Under the pieces are notes generated by a model. It had not been told where the DNA came from. It did no database searches and worked only from the letters and a program-made list of their open reading frames with translations. From a virus, in the IMG/VR virus record IMGVR_UViG_3300031787_000001, positions 222,786-286,785 of that record: a stretch of 64,000 nucleotides of DNA. One strand, given 5' to 3'. The translations under genes and the position numbers were made by a program. Shown in pieces: positions 8,786-15,175 of the stretch. Numbering within the stretch: position 1 is the stretch's first letter; the number at the start of each line of letters is the position of its first letter.

Positions 8786-8938
8786 ATGGCATGTAACGAA
8801 TGTAAAAAGAAAAAAGAAGAAAGAATAAAGAAAGAAAAGGAAATTAGATTTGTGGAAAATTGGGTAATTGTCTTTATGGTTGTTTGGACAGGACTCGCAA
8901 TTTATGGTCTGGTTTCTTTAATTTCAAAACTTTTATGA
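8786..8938 (+). CDS. Small single-span membrane protein with N-terminal CxxC
   Basis: 50 residues from the ATG at 8786; an upstream in-frame TTG at 8753 lies inside the promoter and is rejected. The N-terminus is MACNECKKKKEERIKKEKE, with a CxxC pair followed by a very basic stretch. One hydrophobic helix follows (WVIVFMVVWTGLAIYGLVSLI, about 28-47). The positive N-terminus should stay in the cytoplasm. Small proteins of this kind often act at the host membrane early in infection, but no function can be assigned. Its stop overlaps the next start (ATGA), so the two genes are coupled. Confidence 0.75.
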   Translation: MACNECKKKKEERIKKEKEIRFVENWVIVFMVVWTGLAIYGLVSLISKLL

Positions 8939-9573
8939 AAAATGGTAAATATTTCATAGTTCTTTTTTGTAACAAAAAAAGAGTTAAAATACTTTATCGT
9001 TGTATGAAAAGAACAACAATATATGAATACTGGAGGGAATTTAGAACTCAGAAAAAACCTCCATTTATAAAGCTACGCGGTAATAAACGAAAATTAGAAT
9101 TAACTTATGAATTGGCACTAATCTTCCCAAATAATAGATGGGCAACAAAAACATATGTTAAAGATAGTTTGGGTAGAAATGTTGAGGCAAAAATTGAAAA
9201 CGATAAATTTAGAATAAAAGAAATGATCCCGTATTGGGAAGAAGAATTGATTTATGATTTTCAAAAGAAAAAAAGAATAAGATATCATCAAATGATGGAT
9301 CAAATCACACCAATAAAAGATATTGCCCAGATCTTCACTTTAAACAACAAAGTATTTGTTCAGATAGAAAATGATGTTATGATGTTTGGTAACAAAAATA
9401 TATCTGATTCCGAAAGATTATTTGAAATAATAAAAGAAGATATATTAAAAAGAAAGATAGGTAATTTTATTTTTGTAAAAGATGTGTCAACACATCAGAG
9501 AAAATTGTTGTATAATTTATTGGAATCTAAAGGATATAAACGTAGTGAATTGTTTAGACATTATTCATATTAA
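8935..9573 (+). CDS. Hypothetical basic protein, coupled to the membrane protein
   Basis: 212 residues from the ATG at 8935, which overlaps the upstream stop (ATGA). A longer reading from a TTG at 8860 would lie wholly inside the previous gene. The protein is basic, without membrane helices or cysteine motifs. Recognisable stretches are TTIYEYWREFRTQKKPPFIKLRG near the start, a central FTLNNKVFVQIENDVMMFG and a C-terminal LLYNLLESKGYKRSELFRHY. The last part resembles helix-rich nucleic-acid-binding folds only loosely. I do not recognise the family. It is one of only two plus-strand genes, which suggests expression at a different time from its neighbours. Confidence 0.75.
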   Translation: MKNGKYFIVLFCNKKRVKILYRCMKRTTIYEYWREFRTQKKPPFIKLRGNKRKLELTYELALIFPNNRWATKTYVKDSLGRNVEAKIENDKFRIKEMIPYWEEELIYDFQKKKRIRYHQMMDQITPIKDIAQIFTLNNKVFVQIENDVMMFGNKNISDSERLFEIIKEDILKRKIGNFIFVKDVSTHQRKLLYNLLESKGYKRSELFRHYSY

Positions 9574-9787
9574 AAATAATATCAATCGTACCTATACTTA
9601 TTTTAAAAGTATCTTTTGGTTTATCCATTTTCTTATTATATTTTTTTTGTACTAAATCGAATATTCTTTCGAATTCTTCCTTAGATATACCAAATACTAT
9701 TGTTGAAGAATCTGTGTTAGCATTAACTTTTTCAAGTAAGTCAGATATTATTGCCAATTGATTTAAAAAATCACCTTTTTTTTCCAT
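9554..9787 (-). CDS. Small hypothetical protein
   Basis: 77 residues, soluble, mixed alpha/beta, ending FKISIGTIDIIFNMNNV. It converges with the plus-strand gene at 8935-9573 and overlaps its end by 20 bases, while its own start overlaps the next upstream minus gene by 17 bases. Helical segments (FLNQLAIISDLLEKVN, EEFERIFDLVQKKY) suggest a small helical domain. No family recognised. Confidence 0.6.
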   Translation of the reverse strand: MEKKGDFLNQLAIISDLLEKVNANTDSSTIVFGISKEEFERIFDLVQKKYNKKMDKPKDTFKISIGTIDIIFNMNNV

Positions 9788-9974
9788 ATCCCAATATTCT
9801 AACTATTTTTTTAAAAAATAAATATTTTTCTTTTGGTTTAGGTTGAAACATTTTTGTTTTATCGAGATTTTTAACCTCATCAATCATCTTCTCCTTGTGT
9901 TTCGCTATCTCCATATTGTCCTTCTCTATCTCCTTCTTCAACCATTCCAATCCCTGTTGTATCCTCTTGTCCAT
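9771..9974 (-). CDS. Small coiled-coil hypothetical protein
   Basis: 67 residues from the ATG at 9974; an earlier TTG at 9983 is less likely. Residues 1-40 are charged and heptad-like (QQGLEWLKKEIEKDN, KHKEKMIDEVKN), predicting one long helix or coiled coil, followed by a basic tail (KPKEKYLFFKKIVRILGYGKKR). It overlaps the next upstream gene (9880-10335) by 95 bases in another frame, which is unusually long for this compact genome, so one start may be misplaced or one gene may have grown over the other. Function unknown. Confidence 0.55.
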   Translation of the reverse strand: MDKRIQQGLEWLKKEIEKDNMEIAKHKEKMIDEVKNLDKTKMFQPKPKEKYLFFKKIVRILGYGKKR

Positions 9975-10335
9975 TTTCGTCAATTAATTTAATATCTTTT
10001 AATTTATCCAATGACTGATTTTGAAATAAAATTTTCAATTCATTAACTTTCTCTTCAAATAATTTTCTTTTTTCTTCCTCTTCTTTATTAACTAAAATAA
10101 TTTCATTGGCACATCCAATAACAATATCGTAACCTTCTTGTGTTGCAACTGAAAATATCGAAATGAGATTAAACTTATCATTCTTATCTTGTACTTTAAA
10201 TTTAATTGACCTATATGGTGCAATTATATGTTCATATTTCCAAGATGTTGGTAGTTTAATATCTAAACTAACACTGTTATCAACTTCTCTTAATGAGAAA
10301 AAATAAGGTTTAAGTGATTTTATAATTTCGTACAT
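9880..10335 (-). CDS. Hypothetical protein with acidic C-terminal tail
   Basis: 151 residues. The N-terminal half looks like a compact beta-rich domain (VSLDIKLPTSWKYEHI, SIKFKVQDKNDKFNLISIF). A charged helix follows (VNKEEEEKRKLFEEKVNELK), and the last 30 residues are disordered and acidic (DENGQEDTTGIGMVEEGDRE). The acidic tail is encoded in the segment overlapping the coiled-coil gene at 9771-9974. No enzymatic motif is visible and I do not recognise the family. It belongs to a run of small same-strand genes, probably middle or late functions of unknown role. Confidence 0.7.
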   Translation of the reverse strand: MYEIIKSLKPYFFSLREVDNSVSLDIKLPTSWKYEHIIAPYRSIKFKVQDKNDKFNLISIFSVATQEGYDIVIGCANEIILVNKEEEEKRKLFEEKVNELKILFQNQSLDKLKDIKLIDENGQEDTTGIGMVEEGDREGQYGDSETQGEDD

Positions 10336-10341
10336 ATGTTC

Positions 10342-10521
10342 TTAAATAAAGAAATAAGTTATAATATAGGAAATGGCAAAATATAAAAAAATTTGATTAT
10401 TTTTTGATATCACCAAAACAGAAGGATTCTCTTCAAATAATTTAAAGATAAATTCTATAACAAATCTTGATGTATATATTATACTCAAAATGAATAAAAA
10501 TATTTTAATTTCCGACATCAT
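10342..10521 (-). CDS. Small two-span membrane protein
   Basis: About 59 residues from the ATG at 10521; another ATG follows at 10518. The protein has two hydrophobic helices, EIKIFLFILSIIYTSRFVIEFIF at the N-terminus and IFLYFAISYIITYFFI at the C-terminus, separated by a short polar loop containing EENPSVLVISKNN. It overlaps the end of the histone-like gene by about 17 bases. Small inner-membrane phage proteins include holins, antiholins and exclusion factors. Two helices and small size would fit a holin-like protein, but no lysis gene is directly adjacent (the amidase-like gene lies 4 kb upstream). Confidence 0.6.
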   Translation of the reverse strand: MMSEIKIFLFILSIIYTSRFVIEFIFKLFEENPSVLVISKNNQIFLYFAISYIITYFFI

Positions 10522-10702
10522 CTTTTTTATGTTTTTTAATTTCTTCAAGTATTTCTTTTCTAAATACTTTTGTTAAATCTTTTATTTCTTGTGCATATTT
10601 TCTGGCTCTTATTGACGCACTATGATTTCCTTTTAAAAATACCTTGTTTGTATCAACAGACATTTTCTCAACTAAATCTTTTATGGCTTTTAATGTTTCC
10701 AT
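10505..10702 (-). CDS. Histone H1-like (Hc1-type) DNA-binding protein
   Basis: 65 residues, lysine-rich. The central GNHSASIRARKYAQEIKDLTK matches the GNKAAGxRARKxxxEIxxLxKEFRK pattern of the small histone H1-like proteins (Hc1 family) common in Bacteroidota and Chlamydia, and VFRKEILEEIKKHKK completes it. These proteins bind and compact DNA and influence transcription. A phage version could coat incoming or replicating DNA, or displace host nucleoid proteins. It is monocistronic-like, overlapping only the small membrane gene. The family match comes from my memory of the consensus and has not been tested by a search. Confidence 0.7.
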   Translation of the reverse strand: METLKAIKDLVEKMSVDTNKVFLKGNHSASIRARKYAQEIKDLTKVFRKEILEEIKKHKKDDVGN

Positions 10703-10739
10703 AATATCCTGTTTTTAATATCAATATAAGGAAAAAAAT

Positions 10740-11195
10740 TCATTTTTTCAAGTTTTGATCTAACAATCTATATATTTCTGTGACAACATCTAATTCGGAT
10801 TTATTTTTTATAAAATCCATATCAAAAAGTTTGTCAAAATATTCGTCAATTTTAATCTTTTTATTTTCTATTTTATTAAAATAAAATGCCTCTAAAAAAA
10901 AATTCCAGAAATACTCGTGACAGTTACTTCTATTTTTAAAATATATTTTTTCCTTGTTGAAGTTCTCTACAATTTTATCCCAACACCAGTTAAAGTGACC
11001 TTTAATATCTTCAGTTGTGGAAAGTACATCGGAACCTAAATAAGTATTTTCAATTATCTCATATAATGAGATAAGAAAGTCGTGAAAAAGTTCCATTTTC
11101 TCACGACTTATATTGTAGGCCCTATACCAAATTTCTATTTGATATCTGTAGTTATCTAACGGATTGAATCCATCAATAATTTCTTTTTTATTCAT
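10740..11195 (-). CDS. Hypothetical Trp/Tyr/Phe-rich helical protein
   Basis: 151 residues from the ATG at 11195; a GTG two codons earlier lies inside a hairpin. The sequence is rich in aromatic and charged residues (NYRYQIEIWYRAYNISREK, FNWCWDKIVENFNKEKI, CHEYFWNFFLEAFYF). It is mainly alpha-helical and soluble, with no catalytic motif recognised. The start codon directly follows a perfect 10-bp hairpin (11197-11222), which could regulate initiation. Its neighbours give no clear functional hint. Confidence 0.7.
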   Translation of the reverse strand: MNKKEIIDGFNPLDNYRYQIEIWYRAYNISREKMELFHDFLISLYEIIENTYLGSDVLSTTEDIKGHFNWCWDKIVENFNKEKIYFKNRSNCHEYFWNFFLEAFYFNKIENKKIKIDEYFDKLFDMDFIKNKSELDVVTEIYRLLDQNLKK

Positions 11196-11196
11196 A

Positions 11197-11222
11197 ATCA
11201 CTATATGTTACAATATAGTGAT
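11197..11222 (-). promoter_or_regulatory. Perfect 10-bp hairpin abutting a start codon
   Basis: ATCACTATAT and ATATAGTGAT pair around a 6-base loop, one base before the ATG at 11195. On the minus strand no T-run follows, so it does not look like a terminator for the coding strand. Possible roles are a translational operator, an mRNA-stabilising hairpin or a protein-binding DNA palindrome. Confidence 0.45.
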
Positions 11223-11243
11223 AAATAAAAATAAAAAAAAGAA

Positions 11244-12725
11244 TTACTGTGTTTTTTTATTGTAGGAATATAATTTATTTATTTTTTTAAGTTCTTCTTC
11301 AAGTACGTTAGATAATTTATTAGTTGATTCTTTAACAAAATGAACATCTGCAGGATTTTCCCAACTGTGTCCCCAACTAACATCTTTTTTCTTTTTAATA
11401 CTTTCTTTTTTTCTTTTTGTCTTATCTACAATTTTACTTCCTGTTTTATCTTTTACGACGTTTCCGGCATCAGATGAATTACCCATTGTACTATCACCTT
11501 CTAAAGCCTTTTTAACTCTATCTTTAAAACCTTCTGTTGGTTCATAATCAAAAGTTAAATCGCTAGCGGTTTCTCCTCTTTTATCTTCTATCTTTTTTTC
11601 ATCTTCTGATGTGTTTCTAAAAGCCATTTTATCTCCTTTACCTATTGGTTTTGGAAATTCAGGATTATCGTTTCCATCAAAACTTAAATATTTTTTCAAT
11701 TTAGTTGAAAGTTCTTTAGCATAATCTTCATTTTCTTTTTTAGATCCTGATTGAGCTTTTTTAGTTACAGTGACACCAGGAATGCCGGGAATACCAGGTT
11801 GACCTTTAGCCGCTTCTGTTACCATATTACTAATTAAAGAAACTAATTCAGATTCTTTTAAACGTAATTTTTTCTTTGTGGATTCTTTCATTGAACCACA
11901 TTCGTTACATTGACCTTCTTCATTTAATTCACCGATACCACATTCAGAACAAGTTGTTTTTTCACCATCTTCCGCAATATAATCTAAAGATTTCGCCATA
12001 TCGGGTTCATAATCACGTAAACTATCATTGAATCTATCTCCAACTTTTTTACTTATGTCACGTATTTTAGAAAATAATGATATTTTTCCTTTTTTACTTT
12101 GGATATCACTAAGATCTTTATCTAGTTCTGATGTATTTTCGTCTTCGAAACCATCCATGGCTAGATCTATTTCAGATAAGTCAGTATCGTTAGGTAAATT
12201 ACCGTCTTCGGGATTTTCATCAGTTTCATTATCCAAATCCTCTTCCATGTTACATTCTTCACAAGTTTCTTCTTCTTCCATTTTTTTCCACATTTCCTCA
12301 ACGTCGTACACTTCTTCGTTTATTTTTAATTTACTTTTGTTTTGTGTTTTAGCCAATAAAATAGCCTCAGCTAAACTTTTTACTTTTGGTTTACTTTTCA
12401 TATCTTGATTTTCTTTTTCTTGTAATTCTTCACCCATTTTATCCAATTCATCTAACATATGATCATATGAATCATATTCACCTGGTTCAATAATAAATTG
12501 TTTACCTGGGTGTTCTTTTTTTAATTTATCAACAATTTCATTCGCTTCTTCTTCACTTCCACAAACTTGTACGGGTTCACCCTCACAGGTTATTTCATAA
12601 ACCTCATGTTTTCCTTCTTTAGATTCATTAATTATTCTTTTTTTAACCTCGTTAAATAAAGAACTTTCAATAAGATTATTTAAATCAATTGGTTTCATAT
12701 CAAATAAATATCTTCTTAATCTCAT
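11244..12725 (-). CDS. Large acidic protein with zinc ribbon and disordered regions
   Basis: 493 residues from the ATG at 12725; an in-frame ATG at 12698 lies just after the previous stop and is an alternative. The N-terminal domain (YEITCEGEPVQVCGSEEEAN) looks globular. A long acidic, disordered stretch follows, with CEEC. A zinc ribbon CSECGIGELNEEGQCNECG (about 259-277) comes next, then a short collagen-like GQPGIPGIPG and a basic C-terminal region. The mix of low-complexity acid, Lys-rich helix and zinc ribbon would suit a scaffold/core or an adaptor protein, but I do not recognise the family. It overlaps the upstream gene by 26 bases and appears in one operon with three other conserved unknowns. 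Confidence 0.7.
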   Translation of the reverse strand: MRLRRYLFDMKPIDLNNLIESSLFNEVKKRIINESKEGKHEVYEITCEGEPVQVCGSEEEANEIVDKLKKEHPGKQFIIEPGEYDSYDHMLDELDKMGEELQEKENQDMKSKPKVKSLAEAILLAKTQNKSKLKINEEVYDVEEMWKKMEEEETCEECNMEEDLDNETDENPEDGNLPNDTDLSEIDLAMDGFEDENTSELDKDLSDIQSKKGKISLFSKIRDISKKVGDRFNDSLRDYEPDMAKSLDYIAEDGEKTTCSECGIGELNEEGQCNECGSMKESTKKKLRLKESELVSLISNMVTEAAKGQPGIPGIPGVTVTKKAQSGSKKENEDYAKELSTKLKKYLSFDGNDNPEFPKPIGKGDKMAFRNTSEDEKKIEDKRGETASDLTFDYEPTEGFKDRVKKALEGDSTMGNSSDAGNVVKDKTGSKIVDKTKRKKESIKKKKDVSWGHSWENPADVHFVKESTNKLSNVLEEELKKINKLYSYNKKTQ

Positions 12726-13389
12726 TTAATACGATATTTTCCAATTCTTTCACTGGTATACCGTGTTTTTTAGATACATCATCTATTGATTCCCTCAAAA
12801 CCTCCAATGCATTTATGTCACCCTGATTACAATATGGGAATTTTTTACATTTATCCTTTATTTTTATAAAGATTCCACCTGGTCCACCCCACTTTGGGAA
12901 GTTTTTATCTTTAACCGCCCTACTTTTACCTATTGTTTCGGGTCCACCGATACTTAAAGGATTCTTTCTACCCTTGGTGGTTTTACCAAATAATGGAACA
13001 TCAAAAGCTGCCCCTGCTGATACAGAAGAGTCCAATGCTTCTGTAAATTCACCTTTTTTACCGTATTCTTTTGAATTTGGTATTGTACTTATTTTTCTTT
13101 TGATTATAGGTGAACTTAGACCTGCCTCAAATGAACCAGACGCGTCGGCGCCCATCATTTCTTTTGTTTCGATCTTTTTTAATTTAGTGTAATATTTCGG
13201 ATCTTCAGATAAATGATCCATAGCAATCTCTCTGGCCATTAATAAATCTTTAGTGTGTTCTTTTTCAACTTTTTGACCTTTTTTTAACTGATCTTTTAAG
13301 TATTCTATGGATACCTTATGTTTTTTAGATATATCAGTCAAAGACATTTTATCTGACAACCCACCTTTTAATTTATTAGTTTTTTTCAT
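12700..13389 (-). CDS. DUF5661-like protein
   Basis: 229 residues. The N-terminal block KGGLSDKMSLTDISKKHK ... LKKGQKVEKEHTKD ... AREIAMDHLSEDPKYYTKLK resembles the conserved 'KG.ad..t..diAkKHgv.....Q...GikvE.EHT....A.eIAmDHL.EdP.YYtkL' pattern. I associate that with DUF5661, found in large phages and their hosts. The C-terminal DDVSKKHGIPVKELENIVLNEI looks like a second partial copy of the first helix-turn-helix-like unit. The middle is Gly/Ser/Lys-rich (KWGGPGGIFIKIKDKCKKFP) with two cysteines. Function unknown. It lies in a block of conserved unknown genes that may be virion-internal or assembly factors. Confidence 0.65.
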   Translation of the reverse strand: MKKTNKLKGGLSDKMSLTDISKKHKVSIEYLKDQLKKGQKVEKEHTKDLLMAREIAMDHLSEDPKYYTKLKKIETKEMMGADASGSFEAGLSSPIIKRKISTIPNSKEYGKKGEFTEALDSSVSAGAAFDVPLFGKTTKGRKNPLSIGGPETIGKSRAVKDKNFPKWGGPGGIFIKIKDKCKKFPYCNQGDINALEVLRESIDDVSKKHGIPVKELENIVLNEIKKIFI

Positions 13390-13390
13390 A

Positions 13391-13630
13391 TTATCTAACA
13401 GATTTTAAAGAACTTTCCCAAAACGACTTTCTCTGCCATAAGGTTTTAAATAACTCAACAACTACTTTAGTTGAGAGGTCTACGATTTTATCATCAATGT
13501 TTTTAGTTCCTAACTCTTTTTGTATTATTTTTATAACGATATTATGTGCATTTGTCGAATCTAAAAAATCTTTCATCTCCTTTTGTGCAATTTTCTGTAT
13601 TTCTTTCTTATCGTCATTAGTGAGAGCCAT
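13391..13630 (-). CDS. Small conserved phage protein
   Basis: 79 residues, all-helical and strongly charged (NDDKKEIQKIAQKEMKDFLD), ending in an aromatic patch FKTLWQRKSFWESSLKSV. Similar short proteins with a C-terminal W-x(5)-FWE-like patch occur in other T4-related phages infecting Bacteroidota, to my recollection, but their role is not known. The gene is separated from its neighbours by one base on each side, so it is part of the operon 14748-11244. Confidence 0.65.
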   Translation of the reverse strand: MALTNDDKKEIQKIAQKEMKDFLDSTNAHNIVIKIIQKELGTKNIDDKIVDLSTKVVVELFKTLWQRKSFWESSLKSVR

Positions 13631-13631
13631 C

Positions 13632-14153
13632 TTAATTATTTTTTCTTTTTCTAATTATTTCATTCATTGTGGTTGAAAATGTCTCATTAAACTTTTCCAA
13701 CTTTGTTATGATTTCTATCACATCTGTCTCAACTTTTAACATATCTGCATTCAAATAAAGTCCATTTTCATCACCCGCAATAAATACAAAATCAATATCT
13801 TGATCCGTTACCGTACCATCCAATCTTATTTGTTCTTGTGTAATTGTTAAACCCGGATCAAATTCAACTAAATTTGAAACTTGTGATTTAAAATTATCAA
13901 TTAATCCCGATATTGAGGTCTTATCTTCTTCAGAAATTTTCATATCAATTTCATCAGAAGAAACTATTTTAACGTCAACATCATTTATAACTGTTATATC
14001 ATCCTGAGTATCGGTATTATTATCTACGGTAGGTATTTCTTGTTCATCTTCTCTTAAAATGTTACCATAAATTTTATTACTTTCATTGATTCTCCTCAAT
14101 GTGTTTAACATTTTCTTTGTCTGATCATAATTTGACATTTGTTTGTTCTGCAT
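13632..14153 (-). CDS. Hypothetical acidic protein
   Basis: 173 residues; an alternative ATG at 14138 would shorten the overlap with the amidase-like gene. The N-terminus is helical (YDQTKKMLNTLRRINESNKIYG), followed by an acidic linker (EQEIPTVDNNTDTQDD). A folded domain has alternating strands (IDFVFIAGDENGLYLNADMLKV) and a terminal helix. The N-terminal 'TLRRINES' resembles the start of several structural or assembly proteins that the same phages carry, such as the 493-residue neighbour's helical N-terminus. No function assigned. Confidence 0.65.
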   Translation of the reverse strand: MQNKQMSNYDQTKKMLNTLRRINESNKIYGNILREDEQEIPTVDNNTDTQDDITVINDVDVKIVSSDEIDMKISEEDKTSISGLIDNFKSQVSNLVEFDPGLTITQEQIRLDGTVTDQDIDFVFIAGDENGLYLNADMLKVETDVIEIITKLEKFNETFSTTMNEIIRKRKNN

Positions 14154-14748
14154 TTTTAAAAAATATATTAAAGTTAAATGAAGGGTTTATATCTGTATAA
14201 ATATCTGAAAAATTCGATTTACATGTTATCCCCCTAAAATTTCGAGCATTATTAAAAAATCCTTGTGAGGGTACTATTTGTTTATTTATACCGTGATTAT
14301 CACATAGTTTTTCACATAATTCGGAAAGGACAGATAATTGATCGTCGTTATATTTGTCCCAAAAATAGTGGTTTCTCCAATTTTTAACGAACGGTTCAGA
14401 TCTATATGGGTCTCCGATCCAATTATTTAAAAACCCATTTATTGTATTTTTATTTAACCACCCAAGATTTTCAATTGCTATTTTTATTATTTTTTTATCT
14501 AATTTATCGTCTTTAAATGTTCTTGAACTATAATTTGTGTCAAAAATTTGATATACCATACCTAATTTAGAGACAACAAAATGGGGCACATCTTCATATG
14601 CCCCATTTTTACGATATCTTATTTTATTTATGAAATCATCTACTCTTCTTTTGGTATCATAAAGTAGAATTTGACTTTTTTTCGTTTTTTTTCTAATTAT
14701 ATTAATTTTCGAATTATCTAAATTTTCTACGTTGTGAATTATTAACAT
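14125..14748 (-). CDS. N-acetylmuramoyl-L-alanine amidase-like protein (divergent)
   Basis: 207 residues. VPHFVVSKLGMVYQIFDTN (54-72) resembles the amidase-2/PGRP pattern in which a zinc histidine precedes the 'dG.vyQl' strand, and IKIAIENLGWL (88-98) resembles the 'IgIE' strand. The usual distal ligand region 'GH.d..p.K.DPGP.F' appears as GITCKSNFSDIYTDINPSFNF (173-193), with cysteine where histidine is expected. It may therefore be a diverged endolysin, a peptidoglycan-binding protein or an inactive paralogue. No signal peptide is visible, so export would need a holin. A possible -1 frame extension of the upstream gene overlaps its first 35 bases. Confidence 0.65.
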   Translation of the reverse strand: MLIIHNVENLDNSKINIIRKKTKKSQILLYDTKRRVDDFINKIRYRKNGAYEDVPHFVVSKLGMVYQIFDTNYSSRTFKDDKLDKKIIKIAIENLGWLNKNTINGFLNNWIGDPYRSEPFVKNWRNHYFWDKYNDDQLSVLSELCEKLCDNHGINKQIVPSQGFFNNARNFRGITCKSNFSDIYTDINPSFNFNIFFKNAEQTNVKL

Positions 14749-15175
14749 TTCTTAACACTTTTTTTACTGTACCTCCGTTATTGTTTGGATCTTCTCCATT
14801 TTTATTTGGTCCATAACTATAATAATATGGTATATGTGTGCCCTCGTTAGTAAATTTCATATCATCAATCTTATTGTCAATAGGATTTGAATCGTTTTCT
14901 TTAATTTCAGATTGAGTAATGTCTTCTTGAATTAAGTTTTCCGTATTTTTTTCTTCTTGGATTTCCTCAACTTTATTTTCAGATAAGGTTTCTTTAACTT
15001 CTTCTTGGATTTCTTCGATTTTAGGATCAATTTCTTTTTCGTTATTTAAATTATCGTTTGTTTCATCCTGAATTTGATTATTGATAATTTCTTCTTCAAT
15101 AATTTGATCTTTTTTTTCTATCGTTTCATTATTTTCTAACTTTGTTGAATTCTCTATTTGGTTTTCTAATTTTTT
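14714..15175 (-). other. -1 frame extension of the membrane protein after an A10 run
   Basis: Starting at the A10 run (15166-15175 on the coding strand), the -1 frame stays open for about 150 codons to a TAA at 14714-14716. The composition continues that of the upstream tail: Glu/Lys/Asn/Ile repeats such as KIEEIQEEVKETLSENKVEE and VEEIQEEKNTENLIQED. It ends in a distinctive segment, GTHIPYYYSYGPNKNGEDPN, and a basic end (NNSQRRKFR). Either ribosomes slip on the A-run to make a longer product of about 510 residues, or one A was lost in the sequence or genome. There would otherwise be a 417-base gap in an almost gapless genome. Confidence 0.7.

Noticed and set aside
12028-12408. Plus-strand Ser-rich open frame
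   Set aside because: Antisense of the acidic Glu/Asp-rich region of the 493-residue gene; composition is a mirror of the real gene.
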